Below are positions 27,772 through 32,500 of a DNA stretch of 32,500 bases, piece after piece. The stretch's first letter is position 1; each line of letters opens with the position of its first letter. The translations under genes and the position numbers were made by a program. The DNA comes from Chrysomallon squamiferum (Eukaryota > Mollusca > Gastropoda > Neomphalida > Peltospiridae). Under the pieces are notes generated by a model. The model worked only from the letters and a program-made list of their open reading frames with translations. It ran no database searches and was not told the DNA's origin. Location: the NCBI GenBank assembly GCA_012295275.1, contig CM022666.1, positions 2,166,116-2,198,615 of the forward strand. Reading direction: 5' to 3'.

Positions 27772-30700
27772 GAATTTTTCCTTTTTCCAAAAATTGTAAT
27801 TAAAATCCGGCTACTAAACAAATTATTCTTTTTTGTGACAGCCAGATTCACCACAGTTGGAAGTCTTGTTCATACAAGTCCCATCCCAGTAAAAAAAAAA
27901 TTATTAAAAAAATCAACAAAAATCAAAAAATGTTTTTTTATGTTTCGTTTGATAGTTCTGTAAATACTTGCAATTTTTTTTATCCTGATTAGCAAAAATC
28001 AGCAATCTCCAATACTCACTTGACTACCTACAAAACTTAGGAAGAAACATATCCACTCGTTAGGAAATCTTCCAGTATTAATACTTGAAAATTATTCACT
28101 GTTCTGAAAAGCAAGTGATGGTTATGGCAAAAGAATCTTTTATTGTTTTTTTCTTTTTTTTTTTTTTTTTTTTCAATTTTTTTGGTTTCACTGTCCATCT
28201 TTTTTTTTTTTTCATTTACTCGGGTGATTAGTTTAAAAAACAAAGCACTAATCTAGAACGCTTTTAGTGAAGCCATTTACAAAATGACTTGTTCTGGAAA
28301 ATGAAATTGTTATTGAATTTGTTTGATTAGTGCCTTCTCACAAATTTTTTTTTTTTTTTTTTCTTTCAGAAAGGAGTATTGTTTTCAGAAAATGATTATA
28401 TTTTCTCTTTTTCTTTTTTCCAAGGTTAAATGATTTCATGTTTTGACACGTTACTGTTTTCTGAGCTTTATAATCAACCTTCAAGTTTACGAGTATGAAT
28501 TTTTATATATATGGCCATTTTTGGTCTAGGGTTTATTATTATTTTTTTTTTTTTTTTTTTTCTATTATTGTTAAGTTGGGTTTGTTTGGGATTTTTAAAA
28601 ATGATTTACAAACTTTAAGTTTATTATATTAAAAATTATCAATTATTATATTATATTATTACTTTATTTTATAATAATCTATAAATCAATGACAAAAAAT
28701 TAAGATCATATCTTCCCCAATACCAAAGATTTTTTTTTGGGGGGAGGGGGGCGGTTGTGATAGAGATAATTAAAATTTAAAAAAATAAATAAAATAAAAT
28801 CCTTTGTCCTGCAAATTTTAAAAATCTGACTAATGTAATTGAACTGGAAGCGAAAAAAAACCTAATTAATTTTAAAAACAAAAAAAGAGAGGAAAAAAAT
28901 TTAATAATAACAATAAAGAAATGATAATGAATTCTAGTCATTTATAAGTAAACATTTATTTTATCAGTATGTTACGTACATCAATACTCCTTTCTTAACC
29001 GCTGTTAAATAGTCCAAACAGTTAAAAAAAAAAAAAAAAAATCTAATCAATGGGGCACTTCTGGCATAGCACTTATATTCATAACTGTTACATTCAGTCT
29101 ACAAGAATTAACTTCAATTCATTTAGCTGTCTGATTGATTGAAAATCACAGTGACTGTTAAAAAAAAAAAAAAAAAAACTCCCAAATAACCAAACAAGTC
29201 CAAAAAACAATAATAATAATAAATAAAATAAATTTATAATTTTTTTTAAAATTTGTTAAGTTACAAAAACAAATCAAACCCATAAATATAAATCCGAAAA
29301 TCAGTGTGATTTCCAACATCCAAATTACAAAAATTTTATTTACTGATTTAAAAAAAGAAAAGAAGGTTCCATGAATATCTTTTTCCACCACCCCCAATCA
29401 AGCATTTGAAAAAATAAGCAAAAAAATAAATAAAAAAAAAAAAAAAAAATAATGATGTGATACAAAATATACTTTTATCATATACATCTGGAATTTCTGT
29501 GTTTGTAATTTTTACGTTGTTTTGCTTTGTACGACAACCTCAGGCTACTTGCTCCGAACATACTAAGAGTAGCACACCAAAAGTACCCCAGTGAAATCAT
29601 TGAAGTTGCCAGTACCTCCTTGCGTCTCTGCGCCTCCAGCTCGGCCTCCCTCTGCTTCTCCAGCTCCTGCAACATCTGCTTCTCCATTATGCGCTTGGCT
29701 TCTTCGACGCGTCGCAAAACCTCGGCTTCGATTTCGTCTTTTCTTTTTTCCAGTTCCTCCTCGACTCTCTTAGCGACCAGCTCTTCCACTCTCCGAGCTA
29801 CTTCTTCTTCAATCAGTTTCTCTTCGAGCTCTTTCTGTTTTCTGAAAAGAATATTTTTAAAATTTAAAAATGAGAATAATCAAATTAAAAAATGCCAATA
29901 AAGTGTAACATATATATATTTTTATTTTTATTTTGTTTAAATTTGTTAAGACGAAGAATACTTGCAGTAATCAAGGCTGAGCATACCTTATTCAAAATGC
30001 CTGAGGACACAAGTGTTTTAGAATTTTTCACATGTTTGGAATAAAAGGAAACAAGGCTGCCTGAAAATGGGTTCCAGGACATTTACAGCTTATGTAAACA
30101 GCCTGCTTCCTTTTATTTTTACACATTTGTAATAATTATGTGAAAAAAATAAAGTACACTAACCAATCTAAAATCTGTTAGTTATCACTATATCAACTGC
30201 TCTTATATTTTTTTTTTTTTTTTTTATTAATTACATAATTAAAAAAACATTCTGGATTTGGCACTTACTGAAGCCTTTGTCTTTCTAATTCTGCTTTCTT
30301 TTCCTCTTCTTCACGTTTTTTTGCTCTAATTATCAAATCTTCATCACTGCTAGAACTACTTGAAGAATAAGATCGTTTTCTACAGAAAGAAAGAAAACAC
30401 AAAACACAATGAACAACCTTCAGTGAAAAGTCTACATGTTATTTACTGATGGAACAAAAAAATCTGTTTAATGGAAAGAGTCCACATCATTACCCCCAAT
30501 ACCAGTAAATGGATGGTTTAATATATTAGAAAAAATTTACTTACTTATTGGTAAAAATTTAAGGATAGGAAATTTTGTTTATTTTTAATGGAAACAGTCC
30601 ACACCATTTCCCCAATACAAGTTAAACATATGGTTATTTTACAATATGGAAAGAATCCAAAACAGTTATCAAAATATGTGTATTGGTAAAATTATAGTGA

Positions 30701-31695
30701 ACAAAAAATAACAAGCTGTTAGTGTGTATTCCATCTATATCTAATATTCTTTATTCTAGTTTCTGTGATAATGGACAAATAATGAATTTATTCTTCTTTT
30801 TTTTTTCTTTTTAATAATAAAAATACCATATAAGTACATTTCTGTACAAAAATCAATAATGTTTAAAATAAAATGAATGGCCCAACTTGGTTGATTAAAG
30901 AACTAATATAATGACATGTCTGTTTGCTGATTCAAAATTGTCACCAGTCATCACTAATTATAACTTATCATTATTAACTGCTCACTGGTTAGCAAACCAC
31001 ATACATGTATTGAGAATAACAAAAACATGAAACTGAAAATATAAATAGCGAAATTCTTTAAATTATAATTTCAAAAAACAATGTTTCTTTTATACATTCT
31101 ACAATTAATGCATAAAGTAATAATCTTCTTTCTCACTTTCAGTTTCAGCCTCAATAAGCTAATCTCTATTTAGAGCATTTTATAAACACAAAAACGGGGG
31201 TGGATGAAAATAACATAATTAGTCATGGAGATGTTCCAGTTATTAAATAGACACTTTATATCCAATTACAAACTCTCTGCTATCTGATTTAAAGGTCATT
31301 TTACTAAACTATAATAAAATAAAAACCATCTATCATTCTACGTCGAAGACAGTTATAGTTTATACATTATTATTATTATACTGCACAAGTAAATTATCTA
31401 CTAAAACTATATTAACAAATGTTCAATGTATTTCAATGTTTTGATTACTTTATCATTCATATTATGTATAAATAAACTTTATACTTTACTGTGTAGTCCA
31501 GCACTAAAGTTTGTGCATGAAGTTTATTTACCTGCTAGATCGTTTACGATCTCTAGACCTAGAACGCACCCTGCTGTTCGATGTGGTTGATCGTCTGGTA
31601 CGTGAAACTGATCGTGATCTTGTGCGTGATCTACGTTTTTTGTGCTTAACACGGTGTCTTGATCGTGTAGCCGAACGACTTCTTGATCTACCCAT
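26205..31695 (-). CDS. ARGLU1: ARGLU1 (arginine and glutamate-rich protein 1), 5 exons
   Basis: ARGLU1 is a nuclear-speckle protein that acts in pre-mRNA splicing and as a transcriptional coactivator with Mediator (family knowledge). Exons 31695-31532, 30379-30269, 29841-29616, 26914-26831 and 26363-26205 join with consistent phases into 744 nt, that is 247 residues plus stop (human about 273). Residues 1-55 are an Arg/Ser domain starting MGRSRSRS. A Ser run and DED follow, then from about residue 77 a continuous charged helix. This contains [48 protein letters not shown] and [19 protein letters not shown], nearly identical to the vertebrate protein, and it ends [10 protein letters not shown]. 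The IDIFGR-containing linker of vertebrate ARGLU1 is absent. The donor of exon 3 is atypically weak. Confidence 0.97.
26364..26830 (-). other. ARGLU1 intron 4 with 107-bp tandem duplication
   Basis: TTAAAATTATACAAATGGTT plus CTCTTATTATTGGAG occurs twice, 107 bp apart (about 26385-26490 and 26492-26597), close to the acceptor TTTATTCAG. A T tract (26749-26766) and CATA-rich bit complete it. Confidence 0.85.
26831..26914 (-). CDS. ARGLU1: ARGLU1 coding exon 4 (84 nt)
   Basis: Twenty-eight codons, [20 protein letters not shown] and so on, phase 0 both ends. Acceptor TTTTTTATAG, donor TTA|GTAAGT. Matches the equivalent short segment of vertebrate ARGLU1. Confidence 0.95.
26915..29615 (-). other. 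ARGLU1 intron 3 (long, with a complex-sequence island)
   Basis: 2.7 kb, mostly AT-rich with many A/T homopolymers (for example 26956-26986, 27151-27173, 27267-27289, 27737-27767, 28154-28173, 28542-28562) and a GA-type patch at 28738-28755. Two stretches of higher complexity stand out: the first ~90 bp after the donor (29525-29615) and 27605-27670. By position after the QRRKE/AQKARE codons, this corresponds to the vertebrate intron that carries the ARGLU1 ultraconserved element. Confidence 0.75.
27605..27670 (-). other. Candidate alternative or regulatory exon inside ARGLU1 intron 3
   Basis: On the minus strand a block of non-repetitive sequence reads GGAGGCAGAAGATGGCGACA and so on, ending GTGTG|GTATGT, a good donor at 27604. 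From the ATG at 27652 it encodes 16 codons ([16 protein letters not shown]) in phase 0, and exon 4 also begins in phase 0. As a first exon it would give a ~96-residue ARGLU1 C-terminal isoform. As a cassette exon it needs an acceptor upstream; the nearest T-rich candidate (GGACAAAG, about 27722) would include in-frame stops, making it a poison exon. AAGATGGCG also matches the YY1 core, which favours a start-site role. Chance is not excluded. Confidence 0.35.
29616..29841 (-). CDS. ARGLU1: ARGLU1 coding exon 3 (core Glu/Arg helix)
   Basis: Seventy-five codons after the split Gln, the most conserved part of the protein ([20 protein letters not shown]). It ends EAQRRKE|GTACTG in phase 0. The frame stays open into the intron for 46 more codons to a stop at 29478, so intron retention would give a defined truncated product. 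Confidence 0.95.
29842..30268 (-). other. ARGLU1 intron 2
   Basis: A 427-bp intron. A 65-codon minus-strand open frame inside it has no recognisable family and no conserved neighbour, so it is treated as chance. Acceptor TATTCTTTTCAG. Confidence 0.75.
30269..30379 (-). CDS. ARGLU1: ARGLU1 coding exon 2 (Ser cluster and start of coiled coil)
   Basis: It encodes [15 protein letters not shown] followed by [16 protein letters not shown]. Acceptor TTTCTGTAG, donor CA|GTAAGT, phase 2 on both sides. Confidence 0.94.
30380..31531 (-). other. ARGLU1 intron 1
   Basis: AT-rich. Two to three diverged ~120-bp direct repeats (about 30470-30700) share TAATGGAAANAGTCCACA, CCCCAATAC and ATATGGTT blocks. No internal exon or RNA was recognised in the rest. 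Confidence 0.75.
31532..31695 (-). CDS. ARGLU1: ARGLU1 coding exon 1 (RS domain)
   Basis: The start ATG at 31695 opens [15 protein letters not shown], matching the family N-terminus. An in-frame upstream ATG at 31737 would add 14 non-family residues and is not preferred. The exon ends AGCAG|GTAAAT in phase 2. Confidence 0.95.
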
Positions 31696-31773
31696 AGTTT
31701 CACCGGATTTTTTTACCAATTTAGTATGCTTTTCCAATTACCAAACCTATGCAAAACATCCACCATCAAATCT

Positions 31774-31782
31774 AACATGGCG
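31774..31782 (+). promoter_or_regulatory. YY1-like motif AACATGGCG
   Basis: It matches the AAnATGGCG core and sits about 80 bp upstream of the ARGLU1 start codon. YY1 sites cluster within the first bases after many metazoan transcription starts. Confidence 0.35.
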
Positions 31783-31886
31783 AACTGAAGCTGATTGACC
31801 AATGTGTCTCAATATGTTACGCTTTCTTTCTTAACATGCTCAAATCCTTTATTATAACCTCGAGCCAGTTTAGCGAGTTGTTTCGT

Positions 31887-31894
31887 TGACGTCA
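31887..31894. promoter_or_regulatory. Perfect CRE palindrome TGACGTCA
   Basis: It lies 192 bp upstream of the ARGLU1 start codon, in the expected promoter zone. Full CRE palindromes near transcription starts are typical CREB/ATF sites. Confidence 0.5.
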
Positions 31895-32500
31895 CTTCTG
31901 GTCTGACAATAGATACACCAAAGCGCTATTTTTTACCGTCATCGTTTATAAATATGACTGCAGTTCTTACATTAGAATGAAATAAATAATACTGTTTAAA
32001 TCACTGAATATAAATTTTATGAATTGTGAAAAAGTAACATCGGTGTCTTCTATTTAAATAACAATATATGAAATATTGATAAACCAGTCAATGTATTATT
32101 CATTATATAAACTATTGTTCATTATTTTGATTTTTGAAAAAATACTAAGATTACTTGTAATTAATTTCTTTTATTATATATCTATATAAACAGTTTGTAG
32201 TAGTAGTGTCTGTTTTTAGACAAGTTAAATCATTTGTAGATATTAAAAACCATAAATTGTATGCATCTGACATCCAGTATTTCAGTATTACTATTAGGCA
32301 AACGCAAATTGAAAAAATCAAATTATTTTAAGTAATATTTGGGATAGAGTTTCCTGAATTCTTTTTTGCCTTCATTCAGAGGAGCTTGCTGAAAGACATC
32401 AAATTTGACAATAATAGTCATCAGTTTTACACATACTAATTAATACATCCTTAATCGTTTCTTTAAATATTTAAAAAAATTAAAAATCAATTATTATCAC

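Larger units (their letters stand above)
31696..32500 (-). other. ARGLU1 upstream region
   Basis: It contains the leader and probable promoter in 31696-31960, visibly less AT-rich than what follows. No coding frame was recognised. From 31980 to the window end it is plain AT-rich sequence. Confidence 0.5.

Noticed and set aside
29885-30082. 65-codon minus-strand frame in ARGLU1 intron 2
   Set aside because: ARGLU1 exons 2 and 3 join cleanly without it, the sequence is not recognisable and it lacks splice support as an exon.

Overview
This is a eukaryotic, metazoan nuclear window. It is very AT-rich and full of microsatellites and decayed minisatellites, and its genes are split by GT-AG introns. 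The protein content and the overall texture suggest an invertebrate, probably a lophotrochozoan such as a mollusc. No species marker was seen, so this is inference. There is no sign of prokaryotic sequence, transposase, rRNA, tRNA or CRISPR.

Two protein-coding genes face each other tail to tail. On the + strand (about 3871-20055) lies a large BCOR/BCORL1-type Polycomb PRC1.1 corepressor of about 2450 residues. I reconstructed it from twelve coding exons by matching frame and splice phase. It has a low-complexity N-terminal half with polyQ and polyG tracts and two CtBP-binding PxDLS motifs. A basic middle region, a strongly conserved ankyrin block and a recognisable PUFD domain (the PCGF1-binding fold) follow. 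In vertebrate BCOR the PUFD sits at the C-terminus; here an extra basic/acidic tail of about 470 residues continues in the same exon. The large exon 2 changes reading frame twice (near 5735-5771 and 8652-8765). These shifts are either sequence indels or, for the first, an 83-nt intron.

On the - strand (31695-26205) lies an ARGLU1 orthologue of 247 residues in five exons. It has an Arg/Ser N-terminus, a Ser cluster, and a long Glu/Arg/Lys coiled coil ending in the conserved RPKLSF motif. The intron after exon 3 has the weakest donor in the gene (GTACTG). It also holds a small island of complex sequence at about 27605-27670 that looks like an exon. Vertebrate ARGLU1 is autoregulated through the corresponding intron, which makes this the most interesting regulatory candidate here.

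Region by region: 1-3859 is upstream sequence and the 3' part of a 5'-UTR intron, dominated by CT, GT, AAT and AAC repeats. 3860-20055 is the BCOR-like gene, and most of its introns are filled by their own local tandem repeat, several ending right at the 3' splice site. About 20056-22310 is its probable 3' UTR. About 22310-26204 is the convergent intergenic/3'-UTR zone, with a degenerate ~30-bp minisatellite at 24860-25440. 26205-31695 is ARGLU1. 31696-32500 is its upstream region, with a perfect CRE palindrome and a YY1-like motif.

No previously undescribed multi-gene system is evident. The points worth following are the BCOR tail, the exon 2 frame changes, the ARGLU1 intron island and the intron minisatellites abutting splice acceptors.
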